DNA of 64,000 bases from Litsea cubeba (taxonomy: Eukaryota; Streptophyta; Magnoliopsida; Laurales; Lauraceae). The notes under the pieces are model-generated. The model saw only the letters and a list, made by a program, of their open reading frames with translations, searched no databases and had not been told where the DNA came from. This document shows positions 44,687 through 57,225 of this stretch, in pieces (position 1 is the stretch's first letter; every line of letters begins with the position of its first letter). The position numbers and the translations under genes were made by a program. The DNA lies in assembly GCA_012931725.1 (NCBI GenBank), contig CM022945.1, positions 21,424,318 to 21,488,317 on the forward strand, given 5' to 3'.

Positions 44687-45780
44687 AAAAGACTCAAACC
44701 TGGCCGCTTCAATTCATAATCTTTTTTGCATCGCATAAAGAGACGAGACGTACCTGCTCCGAGAGAGACCTATCACTATTGTCATTTTCCTGAATAGATT
44801 TAGCAAGCTCCCTCTAATTGTGGATTCTCGGATGCTTTAATTTTTCTTTCAGTTAAAGGGATGTCAGTGGCTTTTTATCTGTAGGTTCCTGTTAGATAGA
44901 GGTATAGTCCCTTTCATTTCCTGCCTTTGATGTCTAAAGAACATGGTTAAAGAAATAAAAGAAGATGGCGTGGACATTCTCTCAGGAATTAACAACAGTA
45001 AAAGACAACCAATAACCAACAAACTTGGTCATTCATAGTGATGGAATGTACATTAAACAACTGCAAATGATCATTCCTTTTATAAACAGATGGGACTTAT
45101 ATTAAATAACACCAAATGATCATTACCCATGTTTGAAAGCAATCTCCTTCACTCCCCCCATTCAACTCATTTTCATTTAGGTTGAACCCGGCCAATTCGG
45201 GTCCTAGCTGGGCTTGATGAGAAAGAAAATGTCGACCCAATTTGAATCCAAAATAGAGTTAAGGTAGAGCCGTTGAGGCCTCTAGCAATTCAGTCACACC
45301 AATTCCAATATGAATACCTAGAACACTTGTTGTGTTTTATATGATTTAATATATTAATATACACGCGGATTGGTTAGGTAAGGGGTAAGGTTAGACCACA
45401 TTGTGGTCAAGTATGGCCAGATCAAATATATACCTGTGTAGTGCACCCTTCAAAGATCCGGACCTTTCAAGATGTGGCTCTACCCAGTTTGTCTTTGTAG
45501 GATTTGAATGCTTCTCCAAATAAAGGATTATCACCAATTACATTGAGATCCATGTAATGACTTAAAGCAGGCCCGACTACTAAAATTATATTTAGAAAGC
45601 TGGACAATGGTCCAAGTGAACCAGAGCCGACTCTAGATCCAACTAAAAATCCATGTAAAAATAAATAATAATGTTTAATATACTTTTTCTAATATGCATA
45701 GTATAATTTTACACATATTCAACTATGTACTAGAATAGATTTCAACCTAAATTTGAGTATCAATCAAGTACAAAAAGATG
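44687..45780. other. no gene seen
   Basis: Non-coding intergenic sequence. Only very short frames. Confidence 0.5.
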
Positions 45781-45813
45781 GATGGTTCTTCTCATATATA
45801 TATATATATATAT

Positions 45814-46206
45814 GAGCAAGGCTCTCCTAAGCTTAAGCTTATGATATGATTCCATAAGCTAATGCTTCTGGGGCACATCCTTGATCCATCCAAATGGACC
45901 AAACACACGATCCCCTTAAATTGCACAAGCCCATCAACTTTTGGTAAAATCCGAATTTACTAGACCGTTGGATCGACTATGTACCAATCCGAATAGACCG
46001 TTGACCATTAAACTTTTTGTGCCCAGATAGATAGAGATGATAGAAACCACGATTGGGGCTGATTTTTTATAGGAAGGAGGGTCCCAGGGAGTCATTGAAA
46101 TCCCCCCACCCACATCCCCATGTGAGTCCCCAAGTGGGTCCCACTACGTAATTGAGCTTACTTCAGCTTACCTTATCTTAAGCTTCAGCTTAGGAGAGCT
46201 TGCCCC
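45814..46206. mobile_element. MITE inserted in a TA microsatellite
   Basis: Left end GAGCAAGGCTCTCCTAAGCT followed by TAAGCTTA; right end, inverted, GGGCAAGCTCTCCTAAGCTG followed by AAGCTTA. The element is 393 bp, non-coding, and flanked on both sides by (TA)n. It lies 375 bp past the P450 stop codon. Confidence 0.85.
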
Positions 46207-46228
46207 TATATATATATATATATATAAT

Positions 46229-46375
46229 ATTCAAGTGTTGAGGGACAACCCCCATTGGAAAGTGTAAGTACAAAAAGGGGAGTGTCAAGTACATAGAACT
46301 TCCCTTTTTGTACTTGATACTTTCTAAAATGGGGTATCCCTCACCAAAAATGGTGAGGGATGGATGCACTTGAAT
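46229..46375. mobile_element. short foldback MITE in a TA microsatellite
   Basis: ATTCAAGTG...CACTTGAAT ends enclose two further inverted blocks: CCCATTGGAAAGTGTAAGTA with its inverse, and GTACAAAAAGGG against CCCTTTTTGTAC. (TA)n runs lie on both sides. The GGTGAGGGATGGATGCA segment links it to the MITE at 28165-28536. It sits about 200 bp beyond the P450 stop, possibly in the 3' UTR or just after it. Confidence 0.75.
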
Positions 46376-46580
46376 ACTTCCATATATATATATATATATA
46401 TATATGAAGATGTTTTTGTGAGAGTTATTCTTGCGAAGATATGAGAATAAGAAGTGGGGCTCCTCACATTTATTATCTATAGGCTGTGAAGGGCCCACCC
46501 CTTACACGTTGTCTCCCCTGCATATTTTAGTTACACCTTTGGATTGACCAAATTATGGGAGGTCTACTGACAACAATAGG

Positions 46581-49500
46581 TTATTCAAAAGTTGGATCCC
46601 AGTGCAATGGCCTAATGCGGGCAATTGGAAAACACACCAAAGGCTTAGCCCTTGGAACTGTGATCCCTGCTGTCCCCTCGGTCATGTCCACACATACATT
46701 TCCCCCACCATCCTCGCCAGTGATCTTCCAGTCAAAGCTCTGGACTATGGCTGCAATCGTTGTCTGCACCACTTGCAAGGCTAGTGTAATCCCAGGGCAC
46801 GCCCTCCTTCCACTACCAAACGGTAAAAGATGGAAATGTTGGCCCCTTACGTCTATCTGGCTTGAGCCACCCTTATCTGATGGCATGAATCTCTCCGGGC
46901 GAAACACGAGCGGGTCGTCCCAATAGTGAGGGTCCCTTCCAATGGCCCACACGTTGATAAAGACACGGGTATCCGAAGGGATATCATAGCCACTAATCTT
47001 GGAATGGTCAGATGACTTTCTCATAATTAAAGGGGCAGTTGGGTGCAATCGAAGAGTTTCTTTGATGATTGCTTGGATGTAAGGGAGATTGGGGATGTCC
47101 GATTCTTCCACCACCCTCTCCTTTCCAACGACAGCATCAATCTCTTCTCTTGCTTTCTTAAGCACAGCTGGATGGTTTATGAGCTCAGCAAGTGCCCATT
47201 CCGTTGTGATGGCAGATGTATCTGTTCCAGCAGCAAAGATGTCCTGCACAGTTTTCAAACGATCAACCTGTAAGAGGGGTTGGCGGTTCCTGCCAGGACA
47301 AACACATTTATCTATACATTTTGTATTCATCATTGATCAAGTAGCAAGAATCAATAAACAGATAGTATTTGTCGTCAATTCTTATACTGTCAACATTCCA
47401 CAGGATTCTCATTAAAAAAAAAAAAGGTGCATGATTTGAGGAAACTGGCTCAACAAACAAAATTAATCGTCTATATTTTTTTTTAACAGATACAACTGGG
47501 AACTTGCAAAAGTGGGCCTACTTCTGGGTGAAATTTTTTGTTTTAAGAGTACATAGGGTGGGGGAAATTCCTAGAAACAGCTGTGCTACATGGTCAAATT
47601 TCTTGACAGAGTTTGTGACAATCCTATGATATTTCTAAATATTATTTTAATATGATATTCAAGGAATATCATAAAATTTATCACAAATTCTGTATAAAAA
47701 ATTTATCTACGTAGACTTATTCTTTTATAGAACCAGAAAAAGGGTTAAAATTTTTTAATAAATAGTTACAACTAATTGAAACAGACTCATGCGCCTCGGG
47801 ACTCCTAGCCTAAAAATTCGGGGTCATGAAGAAGACGTTTTCGATGGGACTCGGCCAGGAACATTTGACATTTAAGTATAAATCCAACTAGTGGTATTAT
47901 TTACCCATTCAATTTAAAGATTATAAAAAGAGAAGTACAGAGTTTATACAAACTAAACAATAATAGTTAACTTATTAATATCCAATTAAAGTGTACATTG
48001 TTGGTTAAATTTTGTACCATTAGAGAGCATATCCCCAACAATTTAGTATTATTGTTCTTTCTTTTTTTGCTTTTTAATATGGGGTAGTAAACAATGATCC
48101 AAACCGTTAGGAGTGTTAAGAAGGCGAGAAATGGCTCACAAGTCAAATTTCATCCGTTGATCTATCACGGATCTTGAGCTTTTGTAAAAAAAAAAAAAGG
48201 GATAGAACTATAGATCTTAATTTTTGGAATTGTGGGGCCCCTGATCACGATTCGAACCATTAGCCCTCTTTGGAATGACAAAATCAACTATGAAGTCAAA
48301 AATCAGTCTTTGATTCTAGGTGGATCTCGAGAAATTAACTAAAAACTGATCAACTGTTGATTTACTTGACCAAAGTGGCTGGGTTTTGGGCGTCTCTGCA
48401 CACAGCCTGTTTTGCCTATTTTTTTTTTCCAATTATAGTCCCACAAACTATAATCTGGACCCCACAAACTCTTAAAAATACTAAGAGCGGCCACCATACC
48501 AAGATTCAACCGTTCCTTCACGGATTTCAAGATAATTTACAAAAAATGTGAATCATTTGATCTAAATCTTTGGACCAAACAGTCTATTTCAAAAGCATCT
48601 ATTTCAAACAGGGCAATTTGAAACAGATCTATTTGATCCAGATCTGTTTCATATGGATAAGATTTGCCAAACAGGGCCTAAAACTTACTACTAAGACGGG
48701 TTTATATCGAATCCTATGATCACCCAATCTGGATTTGGTAATGGTAGTCCTTTTCCAAATCAAAATTTGGTATGATTAGTTTGACCACATATCATTTCCG
48801 TACTTATTTGACCAGAGTACTGCTCATATCCCAATCAAGATCTGGGAATAGTAGACATTTTCACATATTAGAATATAGTATAATAAATTAGACTATGCAT
48901 AATTTGCCAATTTATTTGAACAGAGAACCGCTCGTATGAATTTTAAGCACTCATTCACTAAAAAAAAGAGGAGCCGTTCATGAATATCTAAAATGTGGGA
49001 TTCAGCAACTCAACAACTCATGACATATTTTTATAACCATTTGCATTACAGTAGTTCATAAGCATTTGCAGGCTCAATTCCACTCATTCTTCATTAATAA
49101 ATGATGAATACGAACCATGAACACGGAAAAAATTGTTTCAATTTCAATTGGGCTTTTAATCAAACACTTCATGCACTACTAAAAACTATTGCATAGAATC
49201 TGCTGTCATCACCCTGAACACTTCACTGATTCTTTGCAAAAGAATGACAATGTCATTAAAAAGAAAAAAAAAAAAAAACTTTTCCAGATGTGTGGAAAAC
49301 TAAGACGAATGATACACTCTAGAAGCAATAATCAACGACTTAATATACATACAAAGTGCCGGTGCTCAACAGTGGAAAAAAAAGGCATGAAAAAAAACAC
49401 ACACCTTGAGAGAGAAAGAGAGAGCAAAAATGAAGAAAGTGGGTAGCATGTAAGAGATTAAGGCGTGGGTGAATAGGGCAAAAGAGACGAGCACGGAGGA

Positions 49501-51848
49501 GAAAATAGATTAGAGAGAAGAAGGCATGAAGAGGAAGGTCCTTTAACTGGAAAGGGTTTCCTTTTGGTTGGAAGATAAAGGATGAGGTGCCTGGGAGGTG
49601 GGAAGAGGTGTGCTCTGACGTGGATGAATGAGGGTGCAGGATGAGGGATTTCTTTTCCAACCTTTTTGCAATCGTTTTTTAACTTATAAGAGGAAGAATG
49701 GTTGAAGATGAATCTCATTCCTCAAATCTCAAATTCAATAGGATAAGGTAGGCAGGGCGGTTCCGAATTTTTCGGGGCCTAAGGCAAGAGTAAAAATTAG
49801 GCATATATATATATAAACTTAGTGATGGCCTCATTCATTTTTCAACTAATATCTAACATGTCAAAATTAACAAAAATTTAACATTCAAAGTATATAAATT
49901 CAAACTTCAATATATAAACATTCAAAATAAAAAGGCTATAATGTATAAACAAGACAAATACTTATAAGTTGTAACAATTCAATAGTTCTTTTACAAGTCA
50001 AATACTTGTAATTTGCAAAAGGTTCATATGATTAAATGGATTAAAGGTTCAGATATTGATTACGGGGCCCACAGAAGCTCAAAAAAATAAATCTACGGCT
50101 ATAAGGTTTCATAAACTTTTTATTTTAGTTCCAAATCAAGAGTAATATTGTTGCATTCAGGGTGGGCCAGGGACTTTTGTAATAAAGCTAAATGCTAACT
50201 GGCCATCAAAATTTTAAGTGGGCCCAATTATGATAAATCAAAATCAATTAATTTTGCATATAACATTACACATTTTTCAGTGGGTCTAATTATGAAAAAA
50301 TAAAATTGTGTTGGACAAGGAATTGTATAACAGTAAACTGAGCATCAAATTTTTTCAGTGGGCCTAATTATGAAAAATTAAAATTGAGCATACTCATCTA
50401 ATAATTTTAATATTAATTTTATTTTCTAGTGAATCTCGTCAATCTCGTTTTTGGGCCCCCATGAAAAATGGGCCCGGGGCAAGCGCACTTACGGCCCCCC
50501 TTCAGGGCCGGTCCTGAAGGTAGGAGTCCCAGTAGGGTTGCAAACTGAACGGCTTCGAGTGGAAATCAAAGTGGACATGGACCTGGACCCATTTCTAAGT
50601 CATGTTTACGGTTTCAAATCCGATTTTGACTAGGAACCTATTTTGTTAATTCTAGACCCGATTCCAATAGAAATATTCGAATCCGATTCCGAAACCAGAT
50701 CCACCTAGAAAATAGAAAATTGGATCTAGTGTAAAATTTGGTTTTTTAACTTCTTTTTATTTATTTTTTCATTTTTTCTTAAAATAAGTACATCATTCAA
50801 CTTATAACAGTACATCAATTCTATTACCTTCAGCATTATACATAAAAATGTTTAATTTTTTTTATTTTAATATACAATTTGCAATATCAAAGACTCATAT
50901 GCCGGGTCCTGGGTTCAAACCTATATAGCCACGGAACCGGACCCGTTTATCAATCGGAACCTAAATTAGGTTTCGGATCCCGGCCTGTTTATGAATCGGA
51001 ATCTAAGACAGGTTCCAGACCTGAGTTTTTTTTTTAGTCGGAACTTTCGGATAATCGAATACTCTTTTGCAATCCCAAGTCCTACTATCCGACTGAGACA
51101 AATGTCACGTTAGTAGCAAAGCCATACCCCGCGCGAGTCACATTTTTAATCACATGTTCAATGTTAACTTCTATTAAAGCAAAGACGAGGAACCCATCAA
51201 CCCCTTTTACGGTTGATCATTGATAAAACCACTAACAATTTAATCTTTAAGTAGGTTCAACTCCTATTAAAGCAAAACTTAAGAATATGTATAGGGGGGA
51301 TGTGATGATGCTAAAAAGTTCAGATTATCTCTAAGTGGGACACGCAACATAGATCCTGACCTGTTACACGGTTCCTTGTGACAGCTGGGACAGGGGATCC
51401 GGACTCAAAACTTTATTTTCATCGTCTTCCATTGCATTCTAAGAGGGAAGATCCTACTAATAGAGATTATTTCAAGATGGTTGGAACCTATGGTTTAGAC
51501 CATTAGGTCATGTGTTTGACATAGGCTTGAACCGGATCCTTGTGACAGTTGGGACAGGGGACTGGACTCGAAACTCTATTTTCATCGTCTTGCATTCTAA
51601 GAGGGAAGATCCTACTAATAGAGATTATTTAAGATGATTGGAACCTATGGTTTAGATCATTAAGTCGTGCGTTCGAGATAGGAACCAATCTCCTATTTGG
51701 TCCAAATGGGGAGACCCTGTTTGGACCAATCAGGAACGGAGGCGGAGCAGAAGAAAGAAAAATATCGTGTCCGTCCCGAGTGGGACGTCCCCTGATTGTT
51801 CCAAACAGGATCAGGGGATCCCGTTTTCCTTCGAGATATAGCACCAAC

Positions 51849-51899
<51 letters not shown>

Positions 51900-52879
51900 T
51901 ATACGACAAACAGGACTCGATAGAGAAGCCAGTATTTTGGTGGCGGCAGGTCAAAAGAACGCACCTGAACAAAGGCCTTGATGTTGTCTCTCGTCAGTTT
52001 CATCTCAGCTTTCTTATCTTCAGATATATCAAGCAGAATTTCAATAAGATCCCTCGCACAATCACCACCACCAAGACCCATCTCTCTCCTAACCTTCCTC
52101 TCTTCTTCATGCTCTTCTATAATCCTCTCCATTATCCCATCTAATCTCCGGTGTAAGTCCTTGTACCTCTTCTCCAGCCCCTGAAAGTCCAATTTCCTAA
52201 ATAACCCAATAAAATCTCCCAAATTGAACCTGCCTATAAGCTCTGTCATCTCAAGCAGCAACCTCCTTACCTCATCCTCTCCTTCAATTCTCCCACACCT
52301 CTTTCTCATGGCCATCATCGATATTACGTTGTTGGTCATCGTCGAAAGCTCGGCACTCAAGTCAACAGGCTCGCCTGCTTCCGATCTTTCCAACAACAGT
52401 TGCAGGAACCTTCGCAGCTCCAGCCGCCTGATGGGGAGCATCATGTCGAGTGTCCGGCCGCCGAGGAGCTCGGACATACAGAGCTTCTTCATGAACTTCC
52501 AGTAGTGACCGCAAGGCGCGAAGACGAAGCCGGAGGAGCCGTAGGTGAGGTGACGGGCGGCCGAAGATAAGGGGCGGGAGGCGAAGGAGATCTCGTTGGT
52601 CTTGAGAATATCTTTGGCGGTGTCGGGGGTGGAGGCGATGACGGCGGGGACTGAGCCGAGGCGGAGACGGATTAAGGGGCCGTAGTGGGTGGAGAGCTTG
52701 TGGAAGGACTGGTGGGGGAGGGGTCCTAGGAGATGGAGGTGGCCAATGATGGGCAGGGCTATTGGGCTCGGAGGGAGGCGCCAAGTGGGTCTGGTCTTGG
52801 AGAAGATGGCTCGGACCAGCAGGAGGGTGGGGATGAGCCAAACCAGGAGGAGGATGGAGTAGGATTGGATGTCCTCCAT
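46581..52879 (-). CDS. CYP93-like cytochrome P450, two exons
   Basis: Minus-strand gene with exon 1 at 52879-51965 (305 codons) and exon 2 at 47243-46581 (220 codons plus stop). The 4721-bp intron has GTGCGT/GCAG borders and phase 0, joining KAFVQ to DIFAAG. The 525-residue product is full length. Features in order: N-terminal membrane anchor (about residues 6-24), Pro hinge PPSP (36-39), I-helix oxygen-binding AGTDTS (310-315), K-helix ETLR (367-370), PERF (421-424) and haem loop PFGSGRRACPG with Cys 454. The sequence around the I-helix (EWALAELINHP) and ARPL-like C-terminus fit CYP93, an ER-membrane monooxygenase family of flavonoid and triterpenoid metabolism. Family members include flavone synthase II (CYP93B) and isoflavone synthase (CYP93C). 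The exact substrate cannot be read from sequence. The intron position matches the conserved CYP93 site as far as I know. No disabling change is seen. Confidence 0.9.
49753..50516. mobile_element. non-autonomous hAT element with perfect 8-bp target duplication
   Basis: Flanked by AAGGTAGG at 49745-49752 and 50517-50524, an exact 8-bp duplication as made by hAT transposases. Ends are CAGGGCGGTTCCGAA and, inverted, CAGGACCGGCCCTGAA, matching the common plant CAGGGCCGG-type terminus. It is 764 bp, AT-rich inside and non-coding. Confidence 0.88.
50533..51077. mobile_element. hAT-like TIR element (TAGGGTTGCAAA ends)
   Basis: TAGGGTTGCAAA at 50533 is matched by TTTGCAATCCCA ending at 51077. The flanks AGTCCCAG and AGTCCTAC agree at 6 of 8 bases. 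The inside has CGGAACCGGACCCG and related words. It is the same family as 15673-16268. It sits 16 bp from the end of the preceding hAT element. Confidence 0.7.
51373..51688 (+). repeat. tandem duplication, unit 164 bp, in the P450 intron
   Basis: TCCTTGTGACAGCTGGGACA starts at 51373 and a near-copy at 51537. Both continue through CTAAGAGGGAAGATCCTACT and GGAACCTATGGTTTAGA. The second copy is slightly shorter. Confidence 0.88.
51849..51903. repeat. A29 run followed by (AT)n microsatellite
   Basis: 29 consecutive A then about 13 AT units, 62-116 bp inside the intron donor of the P450 gene. In the transcript it reads (AU)n then U29. Confidence 0.95.
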
Positions 52880-53712
52880 TTTTTAAATTAATGACATGAA
52901 GATATGTATGCCTGTGCGGTTCAGACTTTGATATTCAAAATGACTTTGAAGATCTATACCTGTGAAATTATTGGCCGACCTTCTTTTCTTGGAGATTTTG
53001 AAAGGGCTAGAAACGGGGAGGAAAGCTAACAGAATATAATTAGGTATGGAGTCCGGAAGAATTTAAGATTGATCTCCTTTTCTTCTATTCCGAGGCTTCT
53101 CTCTCTTTCAATAAATTAAAGCCTTCTCGAACTCCCTAAGATAGTGAAAGGAAATGAGAGAACTAAAACTTTCCCACGGATGAAATGCTGCTGCTTGGAC
53201 TAATTTTGAGAGAGGAAAATCAAATAGAAAATAGTGGGTGTGCGTGTGGGGATGGCATCATGAGTGGCAAAATGTCAAAATTACGGAAGATTAACAAAAT
53301 GGGACGGCGGTCATTTTTGTTATCTTTGTAAGGAGTCCAAACATGATACGGAGGGGCAAGGACTAAGATATGAAGCCTAGGACTCACGAGAAATTCGCGA
53401 GGAATCTAATGACGCAGCAGCCTTGTGAAAATGAATATTACAGTTTGAAAGGTGGTTGCCAAATGTCAATCTGCTAGTTGAGCCCACTAATCACAGTAAA
53501 ACACTTAGAATTTAATAAGGCAGTAAATTAGGGCTCAGTCAAAAGAGAAGAATATGTGATGATTGATTTAAATATTTATATGAGGGCAGCACTGAAGACC
53601 CTCACTAATTTCCCATGCTCCGATCCTTTAGAAGATACTTAAACAAATAGAGGGACTGGAGGAGGAGAGACAATCAGAGCACAGTAGCTCAGTAGAAGCC
53701 AATGAATTAGAA
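52880..53712. other. upstream region of the CYP93-like gene
   Basis: No other gene. This is presumably promoter sequence. No TATA box at a standard distance was convincing; the AT-rich TTTAAATATTTATAT near 53567-53581 is rather far upstream. Confidence 0.4.
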
Positions 53713-54083
53713 AAGCTATGGATAGTTCTATTATAATTCAATAAAAAAAACTATGAATGTAGTAGCGTTTGATCAACTTTGTTTTCAATAGTCAAGTACT
53801 TTGAAATCAGTGGTTACTGTGATGAAATGATTTATGACATGCATCAAATGGTTGGAGTTTTGTAGTCGTCTGACTAGCTCAATTGGAAGCAGAGACGTAC
53901 AAGCTATGCATAGTTCTATTATAATTCAATCAAAATAACTATGAATGTAGTAGCGTTTGATCACCTTTGCTTTCAATAGTCAAATACTTTGAAATCAGTG
54001 GTTACTGTGAGGAAATGATTATGACATGCATCAAATGGTTGGAGTTTTGTAGTCGTCTGACTAGCTCAATTGGAAGTAGAGAC
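53713..54083 (+). repeat. tandem duplication, unit about 188 bp
   Basis: AAGCTATGGATAGTTCTATT begins at 53713 and its near-copy at 53901. Both continue through GTAGCGTTTGATCAMCTTTG and GTAGTCGTCTGACTAGCTCA. Few differences, so it is recent. Confidence 0.9.
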
Positions 54084-54291
54084 AAATTAAGTTCGCTCGC
54101 CATGTCCAGGATAACAAGGATGCCAAGATGAATCCGTCACCAAAAGTGGTCAGTTACCTTGATCATGCTGATTTCACTAGGTTAGTACTTGGCAGGTTGG
54201 CGGAAGGAAGCATGCTATACAGCGGTTGCCCCTGTTTAAGCCCCAGTTTCCAGGACAGAGTAGCTCCAAAAGTCTTATTATGCTCGTTGCA

Positions 54292-55301
54292 AGAGGTGAG
54301 TAAATTTAGAGCCAGCAAAAGCCAACCCAACACGCCAATCCAGCCAACGTGACACGCACAACCTGACCCACATAATATATGGGTTGGTCGCGGGTCAACC
54401 TTTTCTAACCTGCATTTAAACGGATCGGATTAGGGTTTAGCCCGTTTAACCAACATGACCCGCATAACCCGTTTATTTTTTTCTTACAGCAAAATCTCAT
54501 ACTCAATACTTAATTCTATGGAGTATATCATTTTATTTTGATATAATATTTTTTTAATTTTTATAAAAAAAATTATTTTATTTTTATTAAATTTGTTATT
54601 ATATTTCTATAGTCACTATTTAAAAAAAAAGTATAATGCACTCATTGTATAAATAATTCATTCTCGTTCTTTTTGGTCAAGTACATTATTTGTCAACTTA
54701 CTTAAGAATATTTTTGTATTCTCTTCTCTATTATAAGGATTATGGATATGCAGACTAAAATAAAATAATCAAGTAATAGTTGAGTCCATACTAGTTTGCA
54801 CACTATTTGCTCCTTATAAAGGCACAAGCCATAGAGAATGGTGAATTATGGCAATTTTCAACCCAACATCAATTGAGCCTAAGTCTTATTTAAGATCCTA
54901 TACGAAACAAATTAACATTATACTCATCGTAACCCAAAGAAAGCTTGTCAATATTGTCTATCATGATAGGTTTTAAATTGCACTAATAGGATTTAGAAAG
55001 TTAAGGATTTTTCTTTTAGATCTTTTCTCATTAAATTATTGGTTTGGGTCTAATTGAAACTTTAGGTATGGTTAATGCCTTAAAAAATAATTAATAAATT
55101 TAAATTTGGGTGCAAGTTATGTGAGTCAACCCGACCCGACCCGTAGTAAACCGCAAGGGTTATGAGAGTTAATGTGGGTCGGGTCGGGTAAGGAGTTTTT
55201 GAACCCTTTAATAAACAGGTGGGATACAGATTAGGAGCTTCTAACCCGTTTAATAAATGGGTCCCACTCGTTTAGCACAACCTGGCCGTTTGCCACCTCT
55301 A
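54292..55301. mobile_element. hAT-like TIR element (AGAGGTGGCAAA-type ends)
   Basis: AGAGGTGAGTAAA at 54292 is an imperfect inverse of TTTGCCACCTCTA ending at 55301. The inner flanks carry CCCGTTTAACCAACATGACC and GGGTCGGGTCGGG, AACCCGACCCGACCCG motifs. The interior is AT-rich and non-coding. No clear target duplication was found. Confidence 0.5.
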
Positions 55302-55515
55302 GGTGCGTTCATCCTTTTGGTATGCAAAATATCTTGGACATAACTGCAACAGCAATGCAGCATCTTCAGCATAGCAACCTTCGCGGCCTACCTTTCGAAA
55401 ATCCAAAATGTAGTTATACTTTTAATACCAATTATAATGAGCAACATAAAAAATATTCTCAACGAGTTAAATGACCACCGTTTGATTGACTACATCTTGA
55501 TCAAATGATCAAGTT

Positions 55516-56686
55516 TAGGGGTGCACATCGGGTCGGGTTTCGAGTTATCGGACCGGATCTAACCCGACACGGTATTTTTTAAGACCTCCACACCCGGTCC
55601 GATAACCCTATTAAGTAAAACCAGGTTATCGGGTCACCGGGTTACCGGATTAGGGTTTCGGGTAACCCAATAACCCGAGAAGAAATTACGTACCATCGTT
55701 ACTTCGTTAGCTGATTGATGATATCCTGGCGTGCCATAGCTGATGATCCTTTGAAGATTATTGTGTATTGTTGTCATCTGGCTGGCAATGCTCCACATTA
55801 GGAATTTCGTCCGGCTTTAGCGACAAAGAACAGGGATCCAATCTGGAGTCGAGATTTGGTAATCCATTATCATTGTTGAACCATCCTTTCCGTCAGGTCG
55901 ACAACCATGCCTATGCTCCATCTTTCTGTGGTCTCTAACATCGCACTTGAGACCCACCTATCGCTAAAACCTCAAAATCCCCAAATCCAGAATCCTAATC
56001 CCTCTTGCAAACCCTGAGCCCACTCCCGTTCGAATCCCATCTCACCTCTAAAATCCCAATCTCCAAGCCGACCACCAAAATCCACCCTTTCGACTTCCCA
56101 AATCTCAAACCGCCCACAGCCGAATCCTCTATCCATCCCCTTCACCAGATCCAGATCCAGATCCCATCATTGGCGGAAGCCCCAGAACCCATATCCCTCC
56201 CATCGAAACCTTCCCAATCCATTTAGCCACGAACAACCCCCTGCAAAATCCGATACCCATCTCCCAAGCCCAGCCTATTTCAAAAAAAAAAAAGCAGAAG
56301 AAGAGGAGAAAGAAAAGAGACATAAGAGAAGGGAGATGCGTACCTGACACCAGCACCGGCACCGACTCTCTGTCGACTAGCAGCAGCACCGACCGTCATC
56401 ACTAGCAATAGCATCCACCAACGAGATCGTCAAAGCCATCAACCAGCACCAAGATCCTCATCATCTTGACATGCACGATAATCTTGCGCCAAATCGTCAT
56501 CATCATATTATAATTATGTTTTCATTTGTTATCGGGTGACCCGATAACTTATAAAATAGAAACCCAAAACTCGAACCTGTTAAGTAAGGTCCGGGCCGGG
56601 TTTGACTCGACCCGATAAGTTCTTTATCGGGTCAACCCGATAAGGTCCGGGTCGGACCGGGTTTCAAGACCCGGTGTGCACCCCTA
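55516..56686. mobile_element. hAT-like TIR element (TAGGGGTGCAC ends) with gene-like interior
   Basis: TAGGGGTGCACATCGGGTC at 55516 is matched by the inverse of GACCCGGTGTGCACCCCTA ending at 56686. Flanks ATCAAGTT (55508-55515) and GTCAAGTT (56687-56694) agree at 7 of 8 bases. Subterminal parts contain TTATCGGGTCACCGGGTTAC and related motifs. The middle (about 55690-56500) is different in composition and C-rich, with a Pro/Ser-rich 73-residue frame at 56005-56226 that I do not recognise. It may be captured host sequence. Confidence 0.78.
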
Positions 56687-56694
56687 GTCAAGTT

Positions 56695-57225
56695 CTTCAT
56701 TTTTCTCTTGAAAGAAGGGTTAAAATTGGAGGCCATAATGTGTAAAATCATTGTTCAATCTAATGGCTGGCCCATTAAAATTGACTTTAGAATTTATAGA
56801 CAATCATGTCTTTAAGAAGGGTGATGCAAGTTTTACCTAATAAAGGTACAAGCTCTACATATAATCTCAATCACTTTCCTCTCTATAGTCAATGTGTGAC
56901 TTCATGGCATCACATATGGCATCACTGTTGATATGGTTTAAATCACATTTACGTCGTGGTGCTCATTCAGACTGCGAGAACCACCATTTTAGGCTGAAAC
57001 TTGACGATGTATGGTTGGAAGGGATGAGATTCATTTTCATAGGTCCGTGTGACCGAGGGATTTATATTTAGGCCCCGCAAGAGTTGAAGAAAAGTGTTAG
57101 TATTATAGCATGGGAGAGGAGGATCGGGAGTGGACTATCATATCAGGGAGGGTAAAAGGACCCCGGGAGGCATTGAACAATGTAGGATTGTGCCTCTGTC
57201 CCCACTGTTCAAGCAGGGGCCCTGT
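56695..57225. other. no gene seen
   Basis: Non-coding intergenic sequence. Confidence 0.45.

Larger units (their letters stand above)
47244..51964 (-). other. 4.7-kb intron of the CYP93-like gene
   Basis: Unusually long for a plant P450. It holds two DNA transposons (49753-50516, 50533-51077), a 164-bp tandem duplication and an A29/(AT)n tract 60 bp inside the donor. A read-through open frame from exon 1 into the intron ends in this low-complexity tract and is not a protein. Confidence 0.85.

Noticed and set aside
51629..51964. Read-through of P450 exon 1 to a 416-residue protein
   Set aside because: After KAFVQ the frame enters intron sequence and a (Tyr-Ile)n/Phe-run from the AT/A29 microsatellite. 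The GT donor and in-phase exon 2 give a normal P450.
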